DNA from: Arenibacter aquaticus
GTDB lineage: Bacteria > Bacteroidota > Bacteroidia > Flavobacteriales > Flavobacteriaceae
Length of the DNA stretch: 64,000 nucleotides
Direction: 5' to 3'
Assembly: GCF_003957295.1 (NCBI RefSeq)
Contig: NZ_RQPJ01000008.1
Span: forward strand, 1-64,000
Position numbers and translations under genes: made by a program. The notes under the pieces are model-generated. The model saw only the letters and a list, made by a program, of their open reading frames with translations. It was not told the origin of the DNA and searched no databases. Numbering within the stretch: position 1 is the stretch's first letter; the number at the start of each line of letters is the position of its first letter. Shown here piece by piece: positions 36,362 through 45,897 of this stretch.

Positions 36362-37543
36362 TTATTGTTCAAGGGAGTTCAATACCTTTAAAATAAGCTC
36401 GCAACCAATGGTGATTTCTTCTTTTGTAATGGTTAGTGGCGGGGAAATTCGGACAGCATTTGGTTCAAAAAGCAACCAGAATAAAATTAGCCCCATCTTG
36501 GAAGATCTTAGGACCAACTCATTGGCTATCTCAGGTTTTTCCATTATTAGGGCCAACATTAGCCCCTTGCCTCTAACTTCTTTTATTAAATGGTGTTGTA
36601 AAAGTTTCCTAAAGAGCAATTCCTTATCCAAGCTGTCTGCAATAAGGGTGCTTTCGGTAATTTCCTGTAGGGTGGCCAAGCAGGCTGCCGCAATTACCGG
36701 GTTACCGCCGAAGGTGGTAATGTGTCCCAATTTTGGACTTTCCTGAAGACTTTGCATCATGCTGTGTGAAGCTACAAATGCACCTACTGGCATACCGCTT
36801 GCCATTCCTTTGCCTATTACCAGAATGTCTGGTGTACAATTATAATGTTCAAAAGCGAATAATTTTCCAGTACGCCCAAAACCGGGCTGTATTTCATCTA
36901 GAATTAACAACGCCCCAACTTCCTTGCAACGATCCTTTACATTTTTTAGGTACCCCTTAAGGGGTAGAATAAATCCTGCTCCGCCTTGGATGGTCTCTAG
37001 AACAACTGCAGCTGTTTTATGGGTTATTTTTTTTAGGTCTTCCTCTTCATTGAAATTTATAAATCCAATATCGGGGATAAGGGGTCTAAACGCACTTTTT
37101 CGTTCTTCGTAGCCCATTAAACTGAGGCTGCCCATCGTATTGCCATGGTAGGCCTTGTTGGCGGCCAAAATTTGACTTCTGCCAGTATACCGCCTTGCCA
37201 ATTTTAAGGCTCCCTCCATAGCTTCCGTTCCGGAATTCACCAAATAGGTGGTCTCCAAAGGGGAGGGGAGATGTTTGGCAAGTAGTTTGGCGTAGGCTAC
37301 GGCCGGCTCCTGTATATATTCCCCATATACCATTACGTGCATGTATTTTTGTGCCTGGTCCTGAACGGCCTTTACCACCCTAGGGTGACAGTGTCCTAAA
37401 CTACAGGCCGATACCCCGGCAACAAAATCGAGATGGGCCTTCCCGTCAACATCATAAATATAGCTTCCACTGGCATGGGAAATTTCCATGGCCAAAGGGT
37501 GTGGCGATGTCTGCGCCTGGTATTTAAAGTAATCCTCTTTCAT
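36362..37543 (-). CDS. Class III (ornithine/acetylornithine-type) aminotransferase
   Basis: From ATG 37543 (393 residues) this is a PLP-dependent class III aminotransferase: HLDFVAGVSACSLGHCHPRV, NSGTEAMEGALKLARRYTGR, AYHGNTMGSLSLMGYEER, LILDEIQPGFGRTG and the PLP lysine K245 in LVIGKGMASGMPVG. The family covers acetylornithine, 4-aminobutyrate and related transaminases; I cannot assign the substrate. It is distinct from rocD at 15997 and lies eight bases after the OstA-like gene. Confidence 0.87.
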   Translation of the reverse strand: MKEDYFKYQAQTSPHPLAMEISHASGSYIYDVDGKAHLDFVAGVSACSLGHCHPRVVKAVQDQAQKYMHVMVYGEYIQEPAVAYAKLLAKHLPSPLETTYLVNSGTEAMEGALKLARRYTGRSQILAANKAYHGNTMGSLSLMGYEERKSAFRPLIPDIGFINFNEEEDLKKITHKTAAVVLETIQGGAGFILPLKGYLKNVKDRCKEVGALLILDEIQPGFGRTGKLFAFEHYNCTPDILVIGKGMASGMPVGAFVASHSMMQSLQESPKLGHITTFGGNPVIAAACLATLQEITESTLIADSLDKELLFRKLLQHHLIKEVRGKGLMLALIMEKPEIANELVLRSSKMGLILFWLLFEPNAVRISPPLTITKEEITIGCELILKVLNSLEQ

Positions 37544-37551
37544 TACCACAA

Positions 37552-39570
37552 CTAATTGTCTACCATTCTGAAAATCCAAGTTTCCTCGGTATATTCCCCA
37601 TTGTAATTGTTCTCCATGGCATACAATGCTTCATCCCAAGTGCTGTAGTACCCCAGATATACGTAATGAAAATCGTTGAATTTCCGATGGAAATATTTGG
37701 GTTCAAAGCCTTTTTTAGAAAGCTTTTGCTTAAACTTTTTAGCGTTTTTCTTGATCTGAAAAACATTGGCTATTAGATAATAGCCAGAAGGAAGCCCGTC
37801 TTCTTGGTCTCCTTCCTCATATCTTTTTTTGGTATCCTGCTTCTGTGCAATAGGTTTTGGGTCAATGGATTTCTTGACCGGTTTAATGGAATCCAATTTT
37901 TTCTCAATGGGACTGGCCTTTGGTAATTTTGAAACATTTATAGAATCGCGTCTCCTTTGGTCTTCTTCTGCTTCGGCTGGGTCCGCGTCCAAATCTATTG
38001 GGTGGTCTACCCCCTGAATGGTAACCAGTTTAATGTTATTGTCGTCTTCATCAAATATGTCGTCCTTGGTAAGTATGCGTTCATCGCCACGCCAGATAAA
38101 TCCTTTTAGCTTTCTACTGTTGTCAGGGAGGTCCTTTTCCGGGAATATATCACCGTCCGGATTGGTGATAAAGGTAATATCCTCTATTTCATTGTTGGCC
38201 ATGGTTATTCTAATAGCACTACAAATAGTTTTGTCTATACCTATAAGTTCTTGATCGTCATTATACATATAATAAATAACCTCAGTGTTTTTAACAAGAT
38301 CGATCAAATTGAGTTTGTTGTCTTCAAATTTTCCAAATAGATCTTTACCCTTGGCCTGGTTGTAGCCTACCTTGCCCACGGTGTCCATGGCAATGATAAA
38401 AGCGTTGTTGATCACTTTTAAGGAGTCCAGTTTTTCGGTCTCCAGATTTGATAGCAAATGGATACTGTCTCCAGTCATTTGGTTTTCGCCGTTCCATATT
38501 ATTGGCTTGCTAATCAATTGGGTTATGCCGGTCTTTTGATTAAAGTGTATGGAGTCGCACTTACCGCTCAGATCGGTTTTGTAAAATTTAGCATTTTTAA
38601 AGGCCCTTAGTACACGTTGTTCTGGCTTACCTGTAACCATTAGCGTATCACCGTGCATATATAGGGAGTCTTGTTCAACCAAATTAATGGCAACTGCTCT
38701 TTTGGTGGCAAATACCGAATCCTTGGCCTTATAGACCTCCGCATAATGGGCCTTGATCAAACCATTGTTAATAGTGTCCCTTATAGTGATATTGTTGGTA
38801 GCCGAAGCAAATTCGGATTTTTTGTCAAAATATAGACTATCACCCTTTATGATCCGGTTATTATAGTCGATTCGGGTATTTTTAATACCATACCCATTTT
38901 CTATTTTGGTATCGTAAAACCCACGTTCGCAATACATTTTGTAGGTTTCCCCAGTGATGGTAGACGGGCCATACAGATAGGCATTTTTTGAAGCGGTATA
39001 GTAATCAAGTTGTTTTGAAACCAGATCAAATTCCGGGTTAACAAGATTTACGCTATCTATAAATTGGGATTTTTTAAGTTGTGTAAAGTAGCGTCCAATT
39101 TTGCTGGTCAGGGTATTGCTAGAGTCTACTACAGTGCCAAAGTCCTTGTAATAGGCCTCCTGTGTTTCCCTGTTAAAACGCAGGGTATCTGTGGTAAGGG
39201 TCATGCTGCTGTGGTTGAGTACAACATTTTCCCAGGCCTTGGCAAGATTGGCATTGCCGTCATAATCTATTTTTCCACTGGTCAATTGTACGGAATCTCC
39301 CTGTTGGAGCCTTATATTGCCTATGGCTTTTAGCTTATTCTCTTTTTGGTAGTAAATGGCTATATCGCACCAAAGGTCGGCTCCCTCATGTTCAAACTGA
39401 ACTTGTCGCTCATCTTTACTAAAAATGGCTGCTCCGGGATATTGCTTTTCGTCCTTGGTGAAGTTGGCCCCATAAACAATGTTTATTTGTTTGGTTTCCG
39501 TTTCCTGTTCTTGAGCGGAACCCTTACAGATTACCGTTAATGCAAGCAATAAGAATACTAACTTATACAA
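37552..39570 (-). CDS. OstA/LptA-like periplasmic protein with C-terminal SPOR-like domain
   Basis: A 672-residue secreted protein started by TTG 39570; a stop lies two codons upstream, so no ATG is possible, and the signal peptide (LLALTVICKGSAQ) needs this start. Residues about 30-520 contain LptA/OstA beta-jellyroll repeats (YYQKENKLKAIGNIRLQQGD, KIDYDGNANLAKAWENVVL, DTLRFNRETQEAYY), which carry lipopolysaccharide across the periplasm. A charged linker (RRDSINVSKLPK) follows, then residues 596-672 resemble a SPOR peptidoglycan-binding domain (YYLIANVFQIKKNAKKF, YVYLGYYSTWDEALYAM). The SPOR match is moderate. Confidence 0.82.
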   Translation of the reverse strand: MYKLVFLLLALTVICKGSAQEQETETKQINIVYGANFTKDEKQYPGAAIFSKDERQVQFEHEGADLWCDIAIYYQKENKLKAIGNIRLQQGDSVQLTSGKIDYDGNANLAKAWENVVLNHSSMTLTTDTLRFNRETQEAYYKDFGTVVDSSNTLTSKIGRYFTQLKKSQFIDSVNLVNPEFDLVSKQLDYYTASKNAYLYGPSTITGETYKMYCERGFYDTKIENGYGIKNTRIDYNNRIIKGDSLYFDKKSEFASATNNITIRDTINNGLIKAHYAEVYKAKDSVFATKRAVAINLVEQDSLYMHGDTLMVTGKPEQRVLRAFKNAKFYKTDLSGKCDSIHFNQKTGITQLISKPIIWNGENQMTGDSIHLLSNLETEKLDSLKVINNAFIIAMDTVGKVGYNQAKGKDLFGKFEDNKLNLIDLVKNTEVIYYMYNDDQELIGIDKTICSAIRITMANNEIEDITFITNPDGDIFPEKDLPDNSRKLKGFIWRGDERILTKDDIFDEDDNNIKLVTIQGVDHPIDLDADPAEAEEDQRRRDSINVSKLPKASPIEKKLDSIKPVKKSIDPKPIAQKQDTKKRYEEGDQEDGLPSGYYLIANVFQIKKNAKKFKQKLSKKGFEPKYFHRKFNDFHYVYLGYYSTWDEALYAMENNYNGEYTEETWIFRMVDN

Positions 39571-39652
39571 TGTTTAAAATTTTGACCAAAAATAGTATAT
39601 TTTGAGGGAGGATAATACAGTTTGGGATAGTTTTAGTAAATCCTGGTATAAC

Positions 39653-39678
39653 AAAAAAGCCACCTTTTAAGATGGCTT
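39653..39678 (-). terminator. Terminator of purA
   Basis: Stem AAGCCACCT (39657-39665) with AGATGGCTT (39670-39678), one mismatch, four-base loop; on the minus strand it is followed by a T-run (39658-39653). Confidence 0.75.
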
Positions 39679-39684
39679 TTTTTA

Positions 39685-40956
39685 TTATCGGTATATGGTC
39701 TGGGTCCTATCGGGACCTACAGAGACTATTTTAATGGGCACTTCCAATTCCTTTTCCAAAAACTTAATATAATCTATTAAGGTATCCGGAAGTTCCTCGG
39801 ATTTGCTCAGGGTAGTCAGGTCTTTTGCCCATCCTTTCATTTCTGTATAGACCGGGGTAACGTATTCCGGTTCTATGCTATAGGGCAAGTGCTTTATTTG
39901 CTTTCCTTTGTAATTGTAGGCCGTACAAACTTTTAGGGTTTCAAATCCACTAAGAACATCGGCTTTCATCATCATTAGTTCGGTAACACCATTGATTTCC
40001 ACAGCATATTTAAGCGCTATCAGGTCTAACCATCCACAACGCCTTGGTCTACCGGTAGTGGCTCCAAATTCATTACCTACCTTGGCCATGGTTTCGCCAT
40101 CGGCATCAAATAGTTCTGTTGGGAAGGGGCCACTACCTACACGGGTGGTATAGGCCTTGAATATTCCCAAAACACCACCAATTTTATTGGGGGCAACCCC
40201 TAAGCCTGTACATGCCCCAGCTGCAGTAGTGTTGGATGAAGTTACAAATGGATAGGTTCCAAAATCAATATCCAACAAGGAACCTTGGGCACCTTCGGCC
40301 AATATTTTTTTACCCTCTCGTTGAGCGTTAAAAATATATTCTTCACTATCTATGAAGGTAAGTTTTTTTAATTCTTCTACGGCCTTAAAAAAATCAGCTT
40401 CCAATTCCTTAAGGTCATATTGGATCTCAACATTGTAGAAACTGATCATAGCTTCGTGTTTGTTGGCCAATGCCCTGTATTTCTCTTTCCAATCCGAGAA
40501 TTCCAAATCACCGACCCTCATTCCGTTCCTTCCTGTCTTATCCATATAAGTGGGGCCAATTCCCTTAAGGGTAGATCCTATTTTGGCTTTTCCTTTGGAA
40601 GTTTCGGAAGCGGCATCAAGAAGTCTATGAGTAGGTAATATTAGGTGGGCCTTTCTAGAAATAAATAATTTGGATTTAATATCTAGATTAAACTTTTTGA
40701 GATTGTCCAGCTCCTTCTTAAAAATAACGGGGTCAATAACCACTCCGTTACCTACAATATTCACCGCGGTTTCGTGAAAAATTCCCGATGGAATGGTATG
40801 TAAAACATGTTTAATACCATCAAATTCTAGTGTGTGCCCTGCATTGGGTCCGCCTTGGAAACGAGCAATAATGTCGTAGTTTTTGGTTAAAACATCAACT
40901 ATTTTTCCTTTTCCTTCATCTCCCCATTGTAGTCCTAGTAGTAAATCTACTGCCAT
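39685..40956 (-). CDS. purA: Adenylosuccinate synthetase
   Basis: A 423-residue enzyme of normal length with the GTP-binding motif GLQWGDEGKGKIVD at residues 8-21, NAGHTLEFDG, the IMP-binding region GSTLKGIGPTYMDKTGR, the EGAQGSLLDIDFGTYPFVTSSN block and GRPRRCGWLD. It joins IMP and aspartate in AMP synthesis. Preceded by a Fur-family gene (16 bases), which is a likely co-transcript. Confidence 0.95.
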   Translation of the reverse strand: MAVDLLLGLQWGDEGKGKIVDVLTKNYDIIARFQGGPNAGHTLEFDGIKHVLHTIPSGIFHETAVNIVGNGVVIDPVIFKKELDNLKKFNLDIKSKLFISRKAHLILPTHRLLDAASETSKGKAKIGSTLKGIGPTYMDKTGRNGMRVGDLEFSDWKEKYRALANKHEAMISFYNVEIQYDLKELEADFFKAVEELKKLTFIDSEEYIFNAQREGKKILAEGAQGSLLDIDFGTYPFVTSSNTTAAGACTGLGVAPNKIGGVLGIFKAYTTRVGSGPFPTELFDADGETMAKVGNEFGATTGRPRRCGWLDLIALKYAVEINGVTELMMMKADVLSGFETLKVCTAYNYKGKQIKHLPYSIEPEYVTPVYTEMKGWAKDLTTLSKSEELPDTLIDYIKFLEKELEVPIKIVSVGPDRTQTIYR

Positions 40957-40972
40957 TCTTTATGTAATTGGA

Positions 40973-41428
40973 TTAATTATTCGTGTTTTCTTCTTGGTTA
41001 CGAGTGCCGTAAAAATAGAGGGAATGCGTATTGATCTTTATATTGAAAACCTCCTCTATGGTTTTTTTGATACTTTGTATCCTAGGGTCGCAAAATTCCA
41101 TGACTTCACCGGTATCGGTAAGGATAACATGATCATGCTGCCTGTCAAAATACGATTTCTCATATTGGGCCTGATTTTTTCCGAACTGGTGTTTTCTAAC
41201 CAATTTGCATTCCAATAAAAGCTCAATGGTATTGTACAGCGTAGCCCTGCTTACCCGGTAATTTTTGTTCTTCATGGTGATATAAAGGGACTCTATATCA
41301 AAATGTTCGTCACTATCGTAAATTTCCTGCAGAATTGCGTAGCGTTCCGGTGTTTTTCTATGTCCGTTTTCCTCTAGAAAAGCGGTGAACACATTTTTAA
41401 CTATTTCCTGATTCTTATTTTCGCCCAT
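40973..41428 (-). CDS. Fur-family transcriptional regulator
   Basis: A 151-residue winged-helix regulator: [41 protein letters not shown] (recognition helix), then [19 protein letters not shown] with metal-site residues H98, H100, E111. It lacks the C-x-x-C pair that holds structural zinc in many Fur proteins (the segment reads VILTDTGEV), leaving one cysteine, C113. Could be an iron, zinc or peroxide sensor; not decidable here. Lies upstream of purA. Confidence 0.87.
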   Translation of the reverse strand: MGENKNQEIVKNVFTAFLEENGHRKTPERYAILQEIYDSDEHFDIESLYITMKNKNYRVSRATLYNTIELLLECKLVRKHQFGKNQAQYEKSYFDRQHDHVILTDTGEVMEFCDPRIQSIKKTIEEVFNIKINTHSLYFYGTRNQEENTNN

Positions 41429-41469
41429 AGCATTTACCCAGCGTTAGGGTACAAATGTACAGTTAAAAT

Positions 41470-43677
41470 TTAAATTCTTGCTACTTTATCGATACCGTTG
41501 ATACGCTTTAGATTATCTATAACTTTTTTTAGTATAGCATTGTTTTTTACAACAAGGGTAATTCTTCCGGTAAAGGTGCCTCCATCGGTACTGAAATTTA
41601 GGTTTCTCATATTTACGTGTAGGTTGCCAGAGATAACCTCAGTGATCTCGCTGATCAAACCTAAATTGTCTATTCCTGTTAACACAATTTCTGCGGTAAA
41701 TTCTTCCTGGGACGAATCTATCCATTTGGCCGAAATGATACGGTAGGCGTAGTTGGATTGTAAAGAAATGGCATTTGGACAATTTTTTTTGTGCACTTTT
41801 ATGCCATCGTTAACACTAATAAACCCAAATACTTCATCACCCGGAATAGGATTACAGCACTGTGACAGCTTGTATTCCAATTTGTCCTCTTCCTTGCCAA
41901 AAACAAGGGTGTCAAATTTAGAGGTTATTTCCTCCTTGTGTATGTCTTCTGGGACAGGGGGCTTCCTAATTTTATTTTTAAAGAAGCTAATAAAGGCATT
42001 GTTGTAAGAGGCAGCAAACTCCTTTAACATTTGATTGTCAATAGCCCCTATTGCTACCCTGTAAAACAGATCCAAACTGGTCTTAAGCTTAAAGTAGACC
42101 ACTAATTTATTGATGGTATCCTCATTCAGGCTAATTTTCTGTGACTTCAGTTTACGCCTAAGAATCTCCTTGCCCTCCATGGCCGTGGATTTCTTTTCTT
42201 CCCGCAATGAGGATTTAATTTTAGATCTGGCCCTGGCCGTTGTGGCGTAATCTAGCCAGCTTTGACTTGGCTTGGCAGAATCGGAAGTAAGGATATCTAC
42301 CTGATCTCCACTATTTAAAGTTGTATTCAGGGGTACCAGCTTACCGTTTACTTTGGCCCCTCTGGTGTGCATGCCTACTTCGGTATGGATATTAAAGGCA
42401 AAATCCAGGGGTGTGGCCCCTTTGGGAAGCGATTTTAATTCACCTTTAGGGGTGAAAACAAATATTTCCTTTGAATATAGGTTAAGTTTAAATTCCTCTA
42501 CAAAATCTACAGCATTGGTATTGGAATTCTCCAAGGCTTCCTGAAGTTTGTTTAACCATTCCTCAATTCCTTGTTCCTTTTGATCCCCGTGTTTGTATTT
42601 AAAATGCGCTGCATATCCTTTTTCTGCAATTTCGTGCATTCTTTCACTCCGTATCTGAACTTCCACCCACTTCCCTTTGGGGCCCATTACAGTGATGTGA
42701 AGGGCCTCATATCCCGTAGATTTAGGAGATGAGATCCAGTCCCGTAGCCTAACGGGATTGGGAGTAAAGTGATCTGTAACGATAGAATAGATTTTCCAGG
42801 CCAAAAACTTTTCGTTTTGCCGGTCCGATCTGTAGATGATCCTGATGGCAAACTTGTCATAGATTTCATCGAAGGCAACATTTTGTGCCTTCATTTTTCG
42901 GCGGATGGAGAAAATAGATTTCATCCGGCCCTTTATAACATAATTTAGCTTTTCTTGATCCAAGGAATTGCTGATAACGCCCGAAAAGGCATCTATATAA
43001 GCCTGTTGCTCCTCCTTGGATTCTTCTATCTTTCCCAGAATATCTTCGTAAACATCCGGCTCTGTGTATTTTAGGCTTAGGTCTTCTAGCTCCGTTTTAA
43101 TGTTGTAAAGCCCTATTCTATGTGCCAGTGGGGCATATATGTATAAGGTTTCCGAGGCTATTTTTACTTGTTTGTGCTCTGGCATGGAATCCATGGTGAG
43201 CATATTATGGTACCTGTCCGCAATTTTTATAATGATAACGCGTACGTCATCATTAAGGGTAAGCAACATTTTTCTAAAATTCTCGGCCTGTTGGGATATG
43301 TTCATATCCTTTTTCAGGTGTGCAATTTTGGTGAGTCCGTCTACAATACGGGCAACTGTCTCACCAAACATACGCTCTATATCGGCCAAAGTATATTCTG
43401 TATCCTCTACCACATCGTGAAGTAGGGCTGAGGCAATGGATACGGCGTCCAATCCTATTTCGGTAGCAACTATTTTTGCAACCGCTATAGGGTGGAATAC
43501 ATAGGCTTCCCCAGATTTTCTTCTTTGATTTTTATGGGCGTCAACGGCCACGTCAAAGGCAGCGCGTATCAACTTTTTATCCTCCTCTGAAAGACTTTGA
43601 TAACTTTTGCGCAGCAATTCCTTATATTGCTTTGCTATCTCCTTATTTTCCTTTTCTATGGCTGCTTCTGTCATCAT
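41470..43677 (-). CDS. Bifunctional (p)ppGpp synthetase/hydrolase (RelA/SpoT family)
   Basis: A 735-residue stringent-response enzyme. N-terminal HD hydrolase with H48, YVFHPIAVA (H62) and ALLHDVVEDTEY (H87, D88) intact; synthetase domain with SPKSTGYEALHITVMGP and EIAEKGYAAHFKYK; TGS domain (about 405-465, VFTPKGELKSLPKGATPLDF); helical region; zinc-finger-like CCNPIPGDEVFGF with C at KNCPN; C-terminal ACT domain. Both catalytic halves look functional, so it makes and degrades ppGpp. Two adjacent ATGs (43677 and 43674) can serve as start. Confidence 0.93.
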   Translation of the reverse strand: MMTEAAIEKENKEIAKQYKELLRKSYQSLSEEDKKLIRAAFDVAVDAHKNQRRKSGEAYVFHPIAVAKIVATEIGLDAVSIASALLHDVVEDTEYTLADIERMFGETVARIVDGLTKIAHLKKDMNISQQAENFRKMLLTLNDDVRVIIIKIADRYHNMLTMDSMPEHKQVKIASETLYIYAPLAHRIGLYNIKTELEDLSLKYTEPDVYEDILGKIEESKEEQQAYIDAFSGVISNSLDQEKLNYVIKGRMKSIFSIRRKMKAQNVAFDEIYDKFAIRIIYRSDRQNEKFLAWKIYSIVTDHFTPNPVRLRDWISSPKSTGYEALHITVMGPKGKWVEVQIRSERMHEIAEKGYAAHFKYKHGDQKEQGIEEWLNKLQEALENSNTNAVDFVEEFKLNLYSKEIFVFTPKGELKSLPKGATPLDFAFNIHTEVGMHTRGAKVNGKLVPLNTTLNSGDQVDILTSDSAKPSQSWLDYATTARARSKIKSSLREEKKSTAMEGKEILRRKLKSQKISLNEDTINKLVVYFKLKTSLDLFYRVAIGAIDNQMLKEFAASYNNAFISFFKNKIRKPPVPEDIHKEEITSKFDTLVFGKEEDKLEYKLSQCCNPIPGDEVFGFISVNDGIKVHKKNCPNAISLQSNYAYRIISAKWIDSSQEEFTAEIVLTGIDNLGLISEITEVISGNLHVNMRNLNFSTDGGTFTGRITLVVKNNAILKKVIDNLKRINGIDKVARI

Positions 43678-43718
43678 AATTTAAAAATAGCACAAACTAC
43701 CAACCTAAACAACAAAAA

Positions 43719-44951
43719 TCATGCCTTTAAGTTCTTAATTCGGGACATTAGGGTTGGATGGGAATAATGCATAAAAACATAAGCGGGGTGAGGGGTGAGG
43801 TTGCTTAGGCTGTTCTTGGATAATTTTTTCAACGATGAAATCAAGGGTTTGGGGGCAAAGGTGTTTTTTGCAAAATCGTCTGCCTGATACTCAAACTTTC
43901 GGGACATATAGTTCATGATCAATCCCGTAATTTCGGAAATGGGACTGTAGAGGATGCCGAAACCTATTAGGGCGGCGTGAAAACTGGGCTGTGAAACCCC
44001 AATGGCCAATGAAATTTCGGGATTATTTATAAATAATGATAGAATGAAGAGGGTCAGCCCAGTGAGCAAAATGGAGGCCGATAGATTAAATATTATATGC
44101 TTTTTTTTATAGTGTCCCACTTCATGGGCCAGGACGGCTACAATTTCATCTTCTTCCAGATCATTGATCAATGTGTCGTATAGTGTTATTCGCTTTTCCT
44201 TTCCAAATCCGGAAAAATAGGCATTGGCCTTGGTAGATCTTTTGGAGCCATCTATGACAAATACGTTCTTAAGTTCAAAGCCCACTTGTTTGGCATAGGC
44301 TTCAATCTTGCTTTTTAAGCTCCCTTCCTCCAAGGGGGTTTGTTTATTGAACAGGGGAACAATTAATTTACTATAGAACAGGTTCATGAAAAGGGAGAAA
44401 ACGGCCATCAGTGCCCAGGCATAGATCCAGAAATTGGTCCCTGCCCATTGAAAGAACCAAATGACCAGTGCCAATAAACTGCCTCCTATTATCATCATCA
44501 TTAGCCATCCTTTTAGCTTGTCAATCCAAAATAACTTTTTGGTACTTTTATTAAAACCAAACCTTTCCTCAATTACAAAGGTTCGGTAGTACGAAAACGG
44601 TGTGGTTATTATATCGTTTCCAATCATGATAATCCCAAAAAATAGCAATGCATTTAGTATAGGGGAATCACTTATATTTCTAGCAATACGGTCTACCCAT
44701 TCAAATCCTCCAAAAATTAAGAACGACAGCGTCAATGCCAACGAAAAAACAGAAGTGACCAGTCCAAAACGATAATTGGTTTTTTTGTATTGCTGTGCTT
44801 TTCGATATTCTTCCCGGTCAAATACATCACTTAATTCATTGGGTACCGCATCTGAATAGCGCTTTGCATTAAGGTACTCCAAAAAAGTTTCAATTGTAAA
44901 TTGAATCAATAGGATGGTAATTAGAATATAAAATAAGAAGCTACTGTTCAT
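43719..44951 (-). CDS. M48 family metallopeptidase (Ste24/CAAX-protease-like)
   Basis: A 410-residue membrane protease of the Ste24 type. Several membrane helices surround the zinc motif VLAHEVGHYKKKH (HExxH), with the third ligand E in KFEYQADDFA; other family motifs are FVIEERFGFNKST and SKRSTKANAYFSGFG. Bacterial members take part in membrane protein turnover and quality control. Lies 41 bases after the Rel gene start on the same strand but with its own spacing. Confidence 0.9.
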   Translation of the reverse strand: MNSSFLFYILITILLIQFTIETFLEYLNAKRYSDAVPNELSDVFDREEYRKAQQYKKTNYRFGLVTSVFSLALTLSFLIFGGFEWVDRIARNISDSPILNALLFFGIIMIGNDIITTPFSYYRTFVIEERFGFNKSTKKLFWIDKLKGWLMMMIIGGSLLALVIWFFQWAGTNFWIYAWALMAVFSLFMNLFYSKLIVPLFNKQTPLEEGSLKSKIEAYAKQVGFELKNVFVIDGSKRSTKANAYFSGFGKEKRITLYDTLINDLEEDEIVAVLAHEVGHYKKKHIIFNLSASILLTGLTLFILSLFINNPEISLAIGVSQPSFHAALIGFGILYSPISEITGLIMNYMSRKFEYQADDFAKNTFAPKPLISSLKKLSKNSLSNLTPHPAYVFMHYSHPTLMSRIKNLKA

Positions 44952-45016
44952 TTATAAGGTAATTGGTTGTTTGGATAATCATTTAAAGTAAAGGCAACTC
45001 CGTTTAAGGAATTATT

Positions 45017-45826
45017 TTAAAATCCTCTTTGTCTTCTTGCTTCAAAGATAAGTATTGCAGCGGATACGGAAACATTCATGGAGTCTATTTGGCCATGCAT
45101 GGGAATAATGATATTCTGGGTGGCGTTTTGCAGCCATTCATTGGAAAGTCCCGTTGCTTCTGTGCCCACTACTATGGCTGTAGGTTGGGTAAGATCTACT
45201 TTTGTGTAAGATTTGGAGGCACTTAAAGCAGCACAATTGATTGCTATTTGATGTTGTTTTAAATAGTCAAGAACTTCGGTTGTGGTACCAAGTGCTGTTT
45301 TGGTGGTGAACAGGCAACCAACGCTACTGCGAATGATGTTTGGATTATAGAGGTCTCCCCTTGCATTGGCAATTATGACACCATCTAGGTCGGCGGCATC
45401 GGCGGTACGCAACAAGGCGCCAATATTCCCCGGTTTTTCGGGGGCTTCCGCTACTAAAATAAGTGGATTGTCATTCTCAAATTGCAGGGTGTCCAAACTG
45501 TGTTCTTTGGTTTTTCCTAATGCCACAATGCCTTCCGTGGTATCGCGATAGGCTATTTTCTGATAAATTTCTTTAGAAATACTGATAATTTCCGGGGCAG
45601 GGACAGTATTCTGAATAATATCTTGAATTTCATCCAAAGAAATTAATTCTGGGCAGAAAAGGACGGTCACCAATTGATACTCCCCTTTTAGAGCCAACTG
45701 TAGTTCTTTTTTTCCCTCTAGAACAAAAAGTCCCTTTTTTCTTCGCTCCCTTGATTTTTCCTTTAGGGAAAGGATATTCTTCACCGTGGGATTTTGAGGG
45801 CTGGTAATTGCTTTGAGATAGCTCAT
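45017..45826 (-). CDS. TrmH/SpoU-family RNA methyltransferase
   Basis: A 269-residue methyltransferase of the SPOUT class. N-terminal substrate-binding domain (KEKSRERRKKGLFVLEGKKE); catalytic domain with EAPEKPGNIGALLRTADA, VVGTEATGLS and the knot motif IPMHGQIDSMNVSVSAAIL. It 2'-O-methylates rRNA or tRNA; the exact base is not readable. On the minus strand TATTTTTG (45832-45839) lies just before the ATG, without a -33 partner. Confidence 0.9.
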   Translation of the reverse strand: MSYLKAITSPQNPTVKNILSLKEKSRERRKKGLFVLEGKKELQLALKGEYQLVTVLFCPELISLDEIQDIIQNTVPAPEIISISKEIYQKIAYRDTTEGIVALGKTKEHSLDTLQFENDNPLILVAEAPEKPGNIGALLRTADAADLDGVIIANARGDLYNPNIIRSSVGCLFTTKTALGTTTEVLDYLKQHQIAINCAALSASKSYTKVDLTQPTAIVVGTEATGLSNEWLQNATQNIIIPMHGQIDSMNVSVSAAILIFEARRQRGF

Positions 45827-45897
45827 TGGTGCAAAAATAAAATATTATCGTAAAGTTACCCGAAGTTGTTCGACAAATGGGGAAACTAAATAAAGAT

